From Elmis aenea (lineage: Eukaryota > Arthropoda > Insecta > Coleoptera > Elmidae): 64,000 nucleotides of DNA. The DNA lies in assembly GCA_947652605.1 (NCBI GenBank), contig OX393579.1, positions 20,915,674 through 20,979,673 of the forward strand, given 5' to 3'. Each line of letters opens with the position of its first letter. Position 1 is the first letter of the stretch. A program made the position numbers and the translations under genes. The notes under the pieces are model-generated. The model ran no database searches and had not been told where the DNA came from. It worked only from the letters and a program-made list of their open reading frames with translations. This document shows positions 43,975-56,317 of this stretch, one piece after another.

Positions 43975-44208
43975 AGGATACTAAACGAATAGGATTCCCA
44001 TAAGACTAATGTATTACTAAGCTTTCCGGAAGTGACGTCATTAATAACGAAAAAATTTGTAAAGCTATGTCTTAGATTTTATGTTGCATGCCAAGTTCCA
44101 AAGTATAGCTAGATGACAATAATTATTCAATAGCTCACCAAAAATAATTTTTTTGTTAAATATGTTCTTGTTAATTTCATTACCAAATAAGATAAAGTTT
44201 CTTATAAA

Positions 44209-45175
44209 TAGGCCTACCACACGTCCCGGTTTGGCCGGGACAGTCCCGATTTAGAGGTTATGTCCCGGTGTCCCGGTCGGTTTCGCGTTTGTCCCAGTTT
44301 CTGAAAAAAATTATTCCTCGCCGATTTTTTGTGAAATCTCTCCGCGCGGGTAACAAAAAACGCGAGGAGCTAAGAAAAACGTGTTTCAGTTATTTTGTAC
44401 GGTGCTACAACCTATGCAAGGCAGAAGACTGAAGAGACGCTGGCCAACAGACTTAAATGGTAACTGAGAGGGCTTCGATGGACGTTCACCTCTCCACGTC
44501 ACCAGTGCAAGCAACTCAAGCTCCTGCACACGCCAGCCCATTAGCTTAAAGACTGATTAAATCTGATTGCTAATAAATTAATAATAAAAAAAAAAAGTTA
44601 TTTTGTTGTAAAACGTCTTTGCGCGGGTGTTATAGAGTTGCCAATTACAAGCTTTTGGGGCGGACTAGCGTTTTCGTGGGAAAATATTAATATGTATGCT
44701 GTACCTACGCATGCCATTAAAGATATTTATAGTAATGTACTCTTTTTGTTTATAAACTTTTGTGCTATTTGAACAAGCAACAATAAAATAAATTTAAATC
44801 ACAAGCTTATGTTTTTACATGTTTTGAAAATTTCTGACTAAAAGGTGTTGCTTTTTAAAATTCATATTAATATTACGTTTATAGTTCCTGTACCTAAATA
44901 GAAATTATTAGTGAAAGTTTTTACCTTTATTACGAATAATTTTGTAGAAGGTGGGGGCAATCTGATACAAAAAAAAGCAGAAAAGATTTTGCCATAAATC
45001 TGTAATTTTGTATGATGGTAAAGTACTCTGATTTTGCATTAAAACACGTTTGAACTTTTAAAATTTAAAAAAATCGCCTGCGGCGCATTTTGTCTCCCCA
45101 CTTTTTTGCCCATTTGTTATCATAAAAAAAGGCTCTCGTGTCCCGGTTTAAATTTACGAAATCATGGTAGGCCTA
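44209..45175. mobile_element. hAT-like element (TAGGCCTACCA ends)
   Basis: TAGGCCTACCA begins at 44209 and its complement ends at 45175. CTTATAAA occurs exactly at 44201-44208 and 45176-45183, a perfect 8-bp duplication. Subterminal DNA is full of GTCCCGGT/ACCGGGAC words, dense on the left and sparse on the right (GTGTCCCGGTTT at 45138). A LINE stub (44399-44596) is inserted in it. No transposase remains. Confidence 0.85.
44399..44596 (+). mobile_element. 198-bp truncated LINE (or SINE) with poly(A)
   Basis: GTTATTTTGT occurs on both sides (44389-44398 and 44597-44606), a 10-bp target duplication, and the insert ends in an A run (44586-44596). The interior could encode GRRLKRRWPTDL, like the Arg-rich C-terminus of some LINE ORF2 proteins, but the frame soon closes. 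No RNA polymerase III A or B box was evident, so a LINE stub is more likely than a SINE. Confidence 0.75.
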
Positions 45176-45183
45176 CTTATAAA

Positions 45184-45790
45184 CCAAATGGTCGATTTAC
45201 ATAAACCTGAACATTTTATAAATGTGTGACATATGACACAACTGTCACTTTATAAATTAATTGTAGGACGTCATAGGTAACGTCATTAATATCACTCTTT
45301 TGTCATCGATATGTTTACGAATTTCGTCGGATGAGCCATCGATCCTATTAGTTTAATATCCTTGATTGTTTATAACATATGAACAACCGCAGCGTATAAA
45401 ATGTTTTTTTTTTACGAAAATTAAAGAGAGTTAAAACAAACGCCATTTACTTTAGAAAATAAACTCTATAACATACTAAAAGTTAAGAAAAATTAATGGA
45501 ACAGTTTTCGCGAAAAAAGTTCAAAATTTTGAATTTTTTAAATCATTTCGTAATTTCAAAACTTCCGAAAAAAATTATTGTTTTTTTTGGATCCCAACAG
45601 AAATAGAATATTTTAATCTTTTATCGTCTTTATTTAATTTTGGATTAAAGCTGCACCTTAAACATCCTGTATTTTAGTTATTATTTGAATAATCAAATAA
45701 ATGCACGTTTTCTGTAGTATACTTTATCTGTCGATAACTTACGTCAAACTTAAATAATGTTAACGCATGGCACATACATACACACACACG
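45184..45790. other. No gene recognised
   Basis: AT-rich; a short (AC)n run at 45771-45789 precedes the next repeat. Confidence 0.4.
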
Positions 45791-45919
45791 TCATCGCGAA
45801 AATTATTTAAGGGGTCCAGGGGACCTCAAAATGTTTTTATCTGTCGAAACGTGGAATACGAAAATTTTGTCGATCACAGTACTTTTGTATATCTACTACG
45901 TATGGCGAAAGTAAAAAAT
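45791..45919 (+). repeat. Dispersed ~120-bp repeat, copy B
   Basis: Begins TCATCGCGAAAATTATTTAA and ends CTACTACGTATGGCGAAAGT. Aligns with 10885-11003 and 59931-60058. It has CCTCAAAATG, CTGTCGAAA and CGATCACAGTACTTTTG in the same order. Confidence 0.6.
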
Positions 45920-47382
45920 TTTTGCGTTTTTTCTTACCGGTACAGGGAGAGCGGTTGTATTCTGTATCTTTTGTGGCACGAACGACATATCCGAGCTCCT
46001 AAATCTCGGCACAATCAGTTAAGCAATCTTAACTTATGAGTTACTTACGACTTAACAAATCAAATGGTTAATTATGCCTACTGAAAAATCGAGATTTTAG
46101 GGTTGCCATTATTGGAGCTTATGAGCGATATGTGTCTATATCAAAACTCTAAGACTAAAGTAAAGTTGGTAAACGTTGATAATGTATTGATTCTGAATAG
46201 TTAACAAAACTGCAGGCATTTTAAGTCGTTTTTACGCGCCTTTGTTTAAACTGCAGTTAATTTTAAGTCCGTACGTCCGTAGGGTTTATAAAATGTGATT
46301 CTTACGTGAGCACAAAAAAAAAACAATTCAATGTTTTTTTCATCAAAATATGATTTTTATTGTACGTAATAAAATATAGAAATCTGCTAGCGTTTTTGTT
46401 ATATAAAATATTAATATTATGTAATTAATTGTAAAATGCAAAGTTCTTGCACCTAATTAAATTTTACAAGAAATGTATAACATTACATATTTGTAAATAT
46501 TATTGGTGCTGGTATAGATGCAGTTAATTTAAAATTTAAAGTAGATAATATATTTTATTTCAAATTATTTAATCGCTGGAACTACAATTTTTTTTAAACT
46601 TTTTTGAACAACACTTTTATTTAAATTCATTAAAGGTGAATTACCTAATGCAATTTAGTAAATTAAACAAAAATTTAAACAGCATGTTAATCTGTAAAAA
46701 TTTCGTTGTGTTTCAAATTAAAAACAACAATAACAAAGAGAAAGTATTCATTGGTGTATTTATAAGTGAATTAATTATCTTTTAAAGTTAATTCTTTAAA
46801 ACACCCTTCCGGAGGGCACTGAAAATTATGCCTTGTTTTTGGGCCAGTATTTGCTTTTGTTGTTCAGAATTGTCATCTACATTTCAAAGGATTCAGAAGC
46901 GGTAGGCAAATATGAATAATTTGCTTTAAATTCATTATAAAGGATGTATTTCATAAAAATTAACAAAAAGATTTTGTGCGAGTGATATTTTTAAATTCAA
47001 ATATAAAAATAAATGCTGGAAGGCATTTTACTGGGTAATTTAATTTAAACACTGATTGCAAAAATAATTCTTTCTAGGTTTTTATACAAATGTAGCGCGC
47101 ACTGAAAGGATGTATTTAATATGTTTGAAGACTAAACTGTTTTTGATGTTCATTGCTGCTTGACTTTTGCTTATTCTGTAGGCAGCGGCGATTTCATAAT
47201 GAGGAGGACGTGTATTGTTCACTTGGGTGTTGTAACAATCCGGGTAATACCTCTTTTACAATGTTAATTAAAATTATTAAATTATCTTTTGTTTTATAAT
47301 TTTTAAACGAAATTGTACTGCCTTTCTAAAGAACTTTAATGTAAAAAAAATTGAAACAGCTTTATCGTTCAATAATTTCATA
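45920..47382. other. Long AT-rich stretch, no gene seen
   Basis: No frame above 62 codons and no familiar motif. An 'A/T desert' (46370-46800) follows a more mixed segment; no element ends were recognised. Confidence 0.45.
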
Positions 47383-48284
47383 TAAATGTAAATTTTACGA
47401 AAACGGTTGACTTTAAAACCATGTGACGTAGTACATTTTTTTAAATAAATTTGAAAAATATTCAAAAATTTAAAATTAAACAGGGTGTCTACGTATTTAA
47501 AACTTCAAAGTTTATGTTCGATTCCGGTGGAACTGGAAGTAGTATTACAACCTCAGTATTGAGACACCCCACCTGGGATCAATTATTTTATTTTATCTCA
47601 GTGTTGATTCATTTACTTTTAAATGGATAACATTGGAACAAATGCTGACGCATCAATTGCTAAAACATGTAACACTTTAAAAGGGCAAAGATGAGGATTT
47701 CAACTTAAGTAAAACACATTAACGTTAAAATATTACGGTCATAACTTGAGTTCTACAACGTCAGTATTTAAGTTTCGTCAATCAACAAAGCATTTGTTGA
47801 TAAAGTTGTACATCATAAGAAGAACACACTACTTCGACAAATATGTGTTTATGGGAAAGAATGACAAAGACGCAAGTATAATAGAAAAGGGCTAGCAACA
47901 GGTAACCAAAAATCTTAAGACTGTTGCGCTTGGGTAGTTAAGAACGAACCACCGAGGAATGTACAGCCGGTCGAAAAATAAAGGAGTTTATTGTTAAATT
48001 GTTGTGTTTTATTTGTTTCTTACTGTGTAATGATTGCTCTAGACCTGTGTATTCTGTAAAATATCCATCATACAAAGACGATCACGAGCCCTAATTAACA
48101 ACAATAATTATGAGTAAAAAGTACTCATCCCCAACAGTGCGACCTATGTACAGTACGGTCCATCACAGTATTTTCTTCGAATCAGAAAATGACGATAACG
48201 CTTAGATACCAAATTTAATTGTACTAGCTGCAATAGTATTCTAGATATTTGTCTGTTTTCATACTTTTGCGCATCACTGTATAG
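47383..48284. mobile_element. Second copy of the 33356-type TA element, with a solo LTR inside
   Basis: From AAATGTAAATTTTACGAAAA to CATACTTTTGCGCATCACTG it is colinear with 35040-35323, including an internal CAGGGTGTCT at 47485. A TA follows the right end (48285-48286). The left half is missing. The homology is interrupted exactly by the 606-bp LTR at 47560-48165. Confidence 0.7.
47560..48165. mobile_element. Solo LTR of a retrotransposon
   Basis: A 606-bp insert starts TGAGACACCCCACC and ends GTCCATCA, with TG/CA borders. CAGTAT flanks both sides (47554-47559 and 48166-48171). The uninterrupted homologous sequence at 35205-35225 confirms that the insert is extra. A polyadenylation-like AAATAAAGG is at 47976 and a TATA-like TATAATAGAAAAG at 47876, giving promoter-to-polyA order on the plus strand. 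No internal coding region is present, consistent with recombination between two LTRs. Superfamily not determined. Confidence 0.68.
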
Positions 48285-48287
48285 TAT

Positions 48288-49481
48288 TTTTTAAAGATTA
48301 TTAAATTTAAAATTAGGCAACAAAACAAACACCATTTTTGTATTATTTTAATAGTTTAACTATTTAGGAGTCACTTTAAGATTATCATTATTAAAATTAC
48401 TAAATTATTTTATACTGGAGTTATTAAAACGTTTTCTTGATGACCTGTCTTCGTCAATACTTTCATTAAAACGTAAATATTTCAAAAACGATTTATTTAA
48501 GGTACAACAAAGCTCTAAAATTATTTAAGGTATCTAAAAAGTATCGTGAAAAAGTTACATAATGGTGCCAGAAAACAAGGCACTCGATAAAACTGAAAAT
48601 CCGTTCAAGATTTGTAGCTCTAACCTGCAATTTTGTTGCTAATTTTTTTTACTATTTTGAATAATAAACCAGATAAAACGAAAATACGCACTAGGTGGAC
48701 ACCCTGTAACTTATTAATTGGTGGAGAAAACTTAATACTACGGTATAAATATTACTCAAAATTTTGATACAAATGATTAACACAATAATAGTGAAGCAGT
48801 ACAGTCTGAAAATTTCGCCATGTTCTTTGCATACCATAGTTACATTTTACAGTATTTATTATCTGTTTGTCGATGTACAGTAGTTTTGAGCACTGAAAAA
48901 GTTTATTTTACAGAAGTAAGGTGTTATATTGTCGTGTACAATCCTGTTTTCTTAAAATTGTTTGAATTAGAGCAAAAATAATAATAATAATAGCAAAATT
49001 AAGTTGTGTTCTTGGATTCAAAAAGTCGCCATTACCTACGCCCAGATTGTCAAACATATGCCTTTAATATTTATATAATATTTTAGTGACTGATAATTTA
49101 TAAAACTTTTGATATATTTGCTTCAAAAACCACTCGTTTTACATAAACAAAATGTTTTGGGTTTAATTTATAGTTTGCATTTTATCCCTGGTGTGGAAAT
49201 TTTAGTTTTGCAATACTTTTAAATAAATTTTAAGAATTTTTACCTGATGATATGTGCAATATGTGACAATAAAGCAAAACCACAAGTTAAGAATAAATGT
49301 TTGGAGTTTCGCGGAGGGTGACTGTTCGTCCGTTGTAGCAAAAGTTAAATTCAAGAATTTCATTACTAATTCTCACTTAAATAGACCAAAATCTTCATGC
49401 ATCTTTACAATTACGAATAAAACTATTATGATGATTAAATAATTGAAAAGATAAAAAAAATTTGTACATAAACATTATAAA

Positions 49482-49513
<32 letters not shown>

Positions 49514-49884
49514 TGATGTATAGCTTTTTGAGATTTTTCCAAAAGCAAATTGAGGTGGTAATGACCGCTAGGACAGAACAGTTTTACAAAACAACTTAAA
49601 AAAAAATTAAACCTAATCGATCATTGAGTTCTTATTAGATTTAACAGTAAAGCAATTGTTCTAATTGAAAGATCCACAGGGTAGTCTTTTTCTTTCCTAC
49701 TCTTTTTCTGTACATAACGGCACGATTAATCGACGGTCGTAATTATTTCTCAAGGATAGAAAACTATGCATAAATATACAATATTAAAATGTTTTTGAAG
49801 TTATTGCATTCAACTAAGAGATACATTTAGAAATAACATAAACGTCATTCAGTCTTAAGTAGAGCCTACCTAACAACAACAAAT
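48288..49884. other. No gene recognised; ACGC/AC microsatellite
   Basis: A (CGCA)n run followed by (CA)n occupies 49480-49513. The remainder is AT-rich with no credible gene. Confidence 0.45.
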
Positions 49885-50145
49885 AATTGAAGACCTTGGT
49901 GCAAGAAGGGGATATGTGCAAAAAAGTAAAAAAATAAGACTTGTACAGAAATGGATTTTAAAATTTGCGCTTTTCATATGGTGCAAATGTGGGATAAGTA
50001 GGGCTTAGAAAAATAATTTCTGTAAGCCCTACTTATCCCACATTTGCACCATATGAAAAGTGCATATTTTAAAACCCATTTCTGTACAAGTTTTTTTTTT
50101 TTACATTTTTGCACATATCCCCTTCTTGCACCAAGGTCTTCAATT
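49885..50145. repeat. Near-perfect 261-bp hairpin
   Basis: The arms are about 125 bases each and about 95% complementary, with a loop of roughly 10 bases near 50013-50022. The outer tip is AATTGAAGACCTTGGTGCAA and the inner part CATATGGTGCAAATGTGGGA, each mirrored on the other arm. AATT at both edges may be a 4-bp target duplication or part of the palindrome. Short frames over it are by-products. It may be a young foldback MITE or an inverted duplication. Confidence 0.88.
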
Positions 50146-51893
50146 GTGCTCTGCGGTTTTGTATCGAACGAGGGTTATTCATCGCAACCTAAAAATATCT
50201 ACTATACAGGAAGAAATTCAATCCGTCTAAGAAATACAAAGCACAGGTCATCGTCCACACAAACAATCTTGCAAGAAATCTGTTTACTGAAACAGTGCTC
50301 CGTACACTTAGAGGTGTGAGCTTTGGGTTTTTTTAAAGAAAGTTTTTTCAATTAGAAGCGTAAAAAAGTTATACAGTGAGTAGTCAACAACAATAGTCTG
50401 ATATTACGCATAGTTTTAGATAACATTTTTTGTCGAACGACTGCAAACGTCACAAGATTTATTTATTTAACCTTTGGGTAGAGCACTGTGGCGAGGTGAT
50501 TAAAGAAGCCACCACTTGTAAAATGATAAAGTGATTGTTGCAATAAAAGTTGTAAAAACATTGTTGGTAATTAATGTTTGTAGATATCAGAACTGTTATT
50601 TTCTGAAGGTAATGTACTAAGGCGTTTGCATATGACATAATATTAGTTAATAATTTAAAAAAAAAAACAATTTTTAATTAACACGTCAAACTTATAGGAT
50701 ATTGTATTTAATCTTTTTGGTTTTCAGAACACCATAGATGACGCAATTAGGGTCAAGTCAGACCACTTGAAGGGACAGAGCCCATAAATACAAGAATAAG
50801 GTTTTGTTAAAAATATTGCTCACAATAGAAATGCAAGCCTAACTATAATTTCAAGTGTAAAATATATAAGAATGACAGATTTATTATTAACAGCTAAGTA
50901 CTACCCAGACGAAAGATATGATGAAAAAAACGTGGTCCGAAAATAATTTAAAAATTAAGAAGGATGATAGACAATATTAGAATAAATAGAAAAAATACAG
51001 GTTTTTTATTCATTTATCAATATTATTTTGTAATTGACAAACATATTTACATTAAAACAAAAAAGTATATAACAGTCAAAATAACATAATTATTTTTGAA
51101 TTAAAAATCATGTTATAAGCATTACTCGTAAATTAATAGTATATTTCAAATTTCTTTTCGGATTATTAACGAGCACCAAATTAAGTTACTATGTCAAATT
51201 TAAACCTAAACTCTAGATGTTAATATACACGAGATTCCCATGTTTAAACTTAAATTTCAATCACCCGGTATATTTGAAATGTGTTAATATGTTTGTTAGT
51301 TACAAAATAATGTTAATAAATGACTTATCATTTATTTGATCTATTATTTAGTTTCCCAGCTAATAGACTATCTACGAGGTACTGCTTATAACATTAATTA
51401 AAGGGTGTTAGGTGAAAACAAGGAATGCTAATTTTTATTATATCTTTACAATTCGATTTTAAAGAGTATAAAAAAAGTCTACTATTTTTTTGTTCATAGA
51501 GCTGCATCAACCAAACTTAATTTTACTATGGATCACATTATTAAAAATGAGTATTAATCCATGAATGTGAAAAATGATTTTCATTTAAACTGTAATAATT
51601 AGTTATTCTAATGTTATATAATTTTTTGTTTTAATGTAAATATGTTTGTTAATTACAAAATAATATTGATAAACGAATGAAAAAACTTTATTTTTTTTCT
51701 CTTTATTCGAGTATTGTGCAATCATACTTCTTCATTTTTAAATTATTTCGGACCACGTTTTTTGATCATATCTTTCGTAAATGATTCTACAAATTTCGAT
51801 GTACGATATAGTTCTACAAAATTAAGAAAGTATATTTTACCAATATTTACAAAAACAATCAGTAAAATCGTGTTCAAAAAGGTTTAAGTTCCT
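50146..51893. other. No gene recognised
   Basis: AT-rich; no coding frame or element end that I can support. Confidence 0.4.
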
Positions 51894-51969
51894 GTCGCCC
51901 AGTTGACCGTCGCCCAGTTGGCACGTCGCCCAGTTGACCGTCCCCCAGTTGACCGTCGCCCAGTTGACC
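51894..51969 (+). repeat. 15-bp minisatellite, five units
   Basis: The unit GTCGCCCAGTTGACC is repeated five times; unit 2 has one extra base (GTTGGCAC) and unit 4 has GTCCCCC. The array is sharply bounded in otherwise AT-rich DNA. The period is a multiple of three, so the frame stays open, but the resulting peptide is not evidence of a gene. Confidence 0.92.
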
Positions 51970-52955
51970 GTGTCCGTACCCAGACAGGTGTATCATGTAA
52001 TATTATGTTTGGTCTTTGTTAAATTTGTAAAAAAAAAGGTTAGCCCTAAAAATCTGGCAGTCATAAAGCTAGATCAAAAAATATCGCCTCTAGGTCATTT
52101 TATTATACTTGTATTGTGCAATTTTATGAAGTTTGCATCATGGAAAATATGTGTTAGGATTTGTAGTTTTGAAGTGTTTGATTTTGCAGTTATAATGGTG
52201 GGGAGAATCCAAGTTAAGTTCGTTTAAAACTGTGTATTTGGAGGAGTTTTTAATAAGCCAATGAGCAACAAACTAACTTTTTAAGATGCCACCCTACCAA
52301 GCACACAAATGTTGATAACCAATTAACAAATGAATATTTTGTGATTTTTACCCCCATTAGCATAATATATCCTTTACACGATTTGTCAATCCTAAAAATA
52401 GGTGGATTTTATCTTTTAGGTATCCAGAAAAGCGTATAAAAAGCGACGCTCGATACGAATCGAGGTTCATTTTTGCCGAACCATTCGCGAATATCTTGAA
52501 AACTCTACGTAAGCTACTCGGTGGCTTCACTGCTATCCGTATTAACACTCCGTCACCTTAGTAGACGTCTTCGCCACGATTTTTCAATCGGCCGGCTGGG
52601 GCCTCTTCTGGTGGATTTCTAAATTTCGATCACCCTGATTCAGGTGAGCTACTTAGCGGTTTTCACTGCTTTAAGGAGTCGGAGTCTTCGTCATGAGTTT
52701 AGGCTCGACAGCCAGGGGACCACTTAGTCGGACTATTTTGATTATATTTCGAAATTTTGTCAACCAATACGCGTTAATTTTGGTGTCCTGTGACCGCCTT
52801 ATCTATAATCACTAATGTTTCACTACCTATAGCTGCACCTTATTCAGAACAATCTTCAAACTACGATATATTAAAACTACCTATTCCACCTCCCATAATA
52901 ATTTTCTATTCCATAGATAATCCTGATAACAATTTCTCCTAAAATCCCACTTCAA
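51970..52955. other. No gene recognised; more GC-balanced segment
   Basis: The stretch 52430-52740 is less AT-rich than average, with words such as GGCCGGCTGGGGCCTC and GGAGTCGGAGTC. No coding frame or element ends could be defined. Confidence 0.35.
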
Positions 52956-52959
52956 AACC

Positions 52960-53165
52960 GAGAATAATTCCTATATGTGACAATCATCCACGAATAATTT
53001 CTATGTGACAACCATTCTAACCTTTCATAATAATCATCTCTTATATGTGGCAATTACCCATGAAATAACCTTACGTAATAATCATCCCTTATATGTGAGA
53101 ATTATCCACGAAATAAACACGAATAATAATTCCCCATATATGATAATTATCTACGTAATGAAACA
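52960..53165 (+). repeat. Degenerate minisatellite (AATAATT...CTATATGTGACAAT)
   Basis: Five to six imperfect units of about 30-45 bases share an ACGAATAATT-like start and a TATATGTGACAATTATC-like end. Examples start near 52961, 52990, 53024, 53070 and 53121. Confidence 0.65.
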
Positions 53166-53211
53166 TTAAATAATAAACCAAAATCTACATCTTGTTTTAT
53201 TTACTTTCAAA

Positions 53212-54468
53212 CAGGGTTGAGCAGATTTAAATCAATTGATTTAAATCACGATTTAAATCATGATTTAAATCAAGTGATTTTTTTAAAAAAATCATTGATT
53301 TAAATCAAATGATTTTTTTAAAAAATTATCAATTTAAATCACAGATTATATGAGTACAATATAATATTAATTTATAATAAAACAAAATTGTATTACTATT
53401 AGTAATTAAATACACGAAATGGTGAATAAACCATTTATCAATTTGCTCTTGTAAAGTAATATTCATTGTGGAAATGCAATAATTCAAAATATAAATGACA
53501 AGTTTTTGACGTTAGCGTAGTGAACAACTGAACAGTCAGTTTTTTCAATTTCCACGGCACTCTATTGCTTCAATAACGATTTGAAAAAAAATGTCGAATA
53601 TCTCGAAAAGTATGAGATTTGGTTATAGGACATACTTAACAAAATATGAAGCTCTTTTAAAGACGAATTCGATGACATAAAAAAATACAGGGGTTTGCAT
53701 TTGAAAAAATCGAGTTGGGAGCTTTTGAAAATCATGGAAGTTGCCACCTATTTATAAACACCCCTGTATATGTGATTCAAATTTTTTCATATCGAGCGAA
53801 CAGAGACATTTTTTCTTTATGTCCATACCAAATAACAACTCTGTATTTCAAAATAACTTCAGGAGAATTTTTTAAATAAAGACTTAAAACCTTGAACAAT
53901 TTAGAAAATATCTTTTTTTTTACAACGCCGTATAAAAACCTATAATATTTTATATTGACGCAAAGCTAAATTTAGGGCGGTCAAAAATATTAAATAAAAA
54001 ATTGTGTGTTGTATATGAAATATAAAAGTTGCTATTAGTTCCAGAAAGGTGACTCACCCTGTATATTTGAAAATATTTGTATTGTGTTTAGAAAAAGCTG
54101 TATAAAATAGCATTAGAATCAACTTCATATCTCAAGCCGTTTAGCCACAATCGACCGATCCCGCACTAATGACTCACCCTGTATATAATTAATTAAACAT
54201 CACCTTTTAGCACTGATTTTTTCAAAATTTTTAATCATTATATTTAATTTTTCATTTTGACAAAAATTCACCAATGAATTAAATATATTGATTATTAAAT
54301 ATATTAGCACAAAACAGAAATAGCATGTGAATATGTCACTAAATTCGATAATATGGTATATTTGATTTAAATTAAAAAAATCTGATTTAAATCAAAAAAA
54401 TCCGATTTAAATCAAATAAATCGATTTTTTTGATTTTTTTAAAAAAATCACGATTTTTATCCACCCTG
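53212..54468. mobile_element. hAT-like element with GATTTAAATC arrays
   Basis: It begins CAGGGTTGAGCAGATTTAAA and ends TTTTATCCACCCTG. CTTTCAAA is exact at 53204-53211 and 54469-54476. Both ends carry arrays of the palindrome GATTTAAATC (about 53228-53350 and 54362-54440). CACCCTGTATA ends at 54056 and 54175 and an ACAGGGGT/ACCCCTGT pair (53686-53767) show that CAGGGTG-type elements have landed inside. No transposase frame. Confidence 0.85.
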
Positions 54469-54485
54469 CTTTCAAATAAACCTAT

Positions 54486-54790
54486 AGTTGTTCTAAATAC
54501 TGGAGTTCTATGGCAACTCAACGTAGCAGTGTCCTACACTAAAATACGACGATCATGAGCCATAAATAACATCGTTTAAGCATCTTTGCTAATTAATAAG
54601 AACTAACGTATTTAGTATAAAAAGAAAATAAGTAAAGAAGCATAAGGACTTTCGTAATATTGAGCCAGTGTGGTACGTTACAGTACATACTGTGTTTGTT
54701 GTGCGCTTTTTAATAAATATTAAAAGTTGAGCAGTATTTTCAGTGAGGCCTCTTGCGGGTCCGGAAATTTCGCTCGGCGGTCCTGCTAAA
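54486..54790 (+). other. Possible LTR-like segment
   Basis: After the hAT duplication, TTGTTCTAAATACTGGAG opens a stretch with a TATA-like GTATAAAAAG at 54617, a polyA-like AATAAATATT at 54711 and GCGGGTCCGG-type GC words to 54785. This order resembles an LTR followed by leader DNA. I found no TG/CA borders with a duplication. Confidence 0.25.
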
Positions 54791-55945
54791 CTAAACTACA
54801 AAAATCGTTTCTTGACGATTATAGTTATTTAAGGATTTTTACAGTCCACTAATGTTTTCGGGTTATAGTTATAACTGACGATAAGATATTGAGATGACAA
54901 TTTAAAAATAGTTTTTCCGCTTGCATGGACAAAAACAAAGTCCTAGATGTTATATTTATTCAATTGTTTGAAGTCGCTTTATAACTGCTAATGTCGCGAT
55001 ATTTCCTGCGACTATTATCCTTAGTTTTCTTCGCATCAATACTAGTAAAACAATTTAAAATTTATGAGTACCACTAGCTCAAGTGAGGAAAAACCACTAA
55101 AAGTTCAGTTATTGCTTCCTTTCAAGTGTCACTGACAAACAAATAGCTCTTTTGCATCCCAGACGCCTTCGAACGACCCTAGATTTTCCGATATTCAAGA
55201 TATTGTAATTTATGCTATTAAAACGAGCATCGAATACATTGTAGATCGAGAATTTCGAAAAAATTTACATCGTAAGCACAATCACTGCTTTTCTGGCTTG
55301 TTATAAGTCTTATAATATAATTTGCAGTAATTTATTGCGACATTTTCATAAATCAATAGCATTAAACGCAACTGTTGACAAGTTTTTTTTTTGTTTGTTT
55401 GTAACCGTATCAGAAGCAATTTAGTGTTTAATTATAATCGTCAGGAATAATAGTTTGGCGACAATTTAACAGAGAATTTATGAATTAAACGTATAATAAT
55501 ACCTCAAGTTGGTATTATTTGCGCACACACAAACCCAGAAGCGATTTGCATAATTATTTCGTAATAAACTGTCAGCTAATTGTTTACACAGTCTGTAATG
55601 TACAGCGTTCCCCAAAAGATGTCACGATGAAGTTAATTAACCCATAGGGAGAGACTGATTGTTGTAGGAATGGGCAATGTCTTCGAGTGTAATCTCTTAT
55701 TACCGAAACGAATTAAAAGTGTTCCGACCTTAATTGAATCTGCTATTAATTGACACTACCTCACTTCTTGTAAGAGAGAAATGCGGCCACCATCTCTTTT
55801 TATTAACACCAAGCGGTGTCCTAATACTGATCGTAACTTTGCTACTTCCTTCTGGTTGAGGCGGTTGCCAGGCTTTACTCTATTTCGAGAAATGAAATAG
55901 TATTTGATTAGGAAATATCAAAAAGAGCTTTATTTTACGTATATA
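54791..55945. other. No gene recognised
   Basis: Mixed AT-rich sequence; nothing definable. Confidence 0.4.
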
Positions 55946-55947
55946 AG

Positions 55948-56036
55948 ACTTCCATTTACGTTTCAGTAAATCTAGGATAGGAAATAAATAAAACTTTCAT
56001 TTACGTTTCAGTAAATCTAGGATAGGAAATAAATGT
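55948..56036 (+). repeat. Tandem duplication of ~45 bp
   Basis: TTTACGTTTCAGTAAATCTA followed by GGATAGGAAATAAAT occurs twice head-to-tail. The two units are almost identical. A looser relative (TTTTACGTCTCAGTAAAGAT) occurs at 27714. Confidence 0.85.
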
Positions 56037-56317
56037 TTTAAAATATTTTTCAAAATAAAAAACAAAAGTTAATATTTCAACAAGAAGAGCATGAAGATCC
56101 CGGAAAGGATAGTTAAATTACTAAAGAACAAACTTACAAAATACTTATACTGCGTTATTGATTGTAACGTATAAAAGAAATAAAATATCTACATAAATTA
56201 GAACCATTTCACGGTACGTTTTCGTATTATTTAAAAAACAATGGTACATTAAATCGCTTGAAAATTTAAATAATTATTGATGGCATTTGAAATCACACTT
56301 TTCATGTATGGACAGGT

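Noticed and set aside
44399..44596. SINE of tRNA origin
   Set aside because: Poly(A) tail and duplication fit, but no A or B box was visible; called a truncated LINE or unknown retroelement.
51894..51969. CRISPR-like array
   Set aside because: Units are contiguous 15-mers without spacers, in eukaryotic transposon-rich DNA; it is a minisatellite.
54486..54790. Second solo LTR
   Set aside because: TATA-like and polyA-like words occur but no TG/CA borders with a duplication; kept only as a weak feature.
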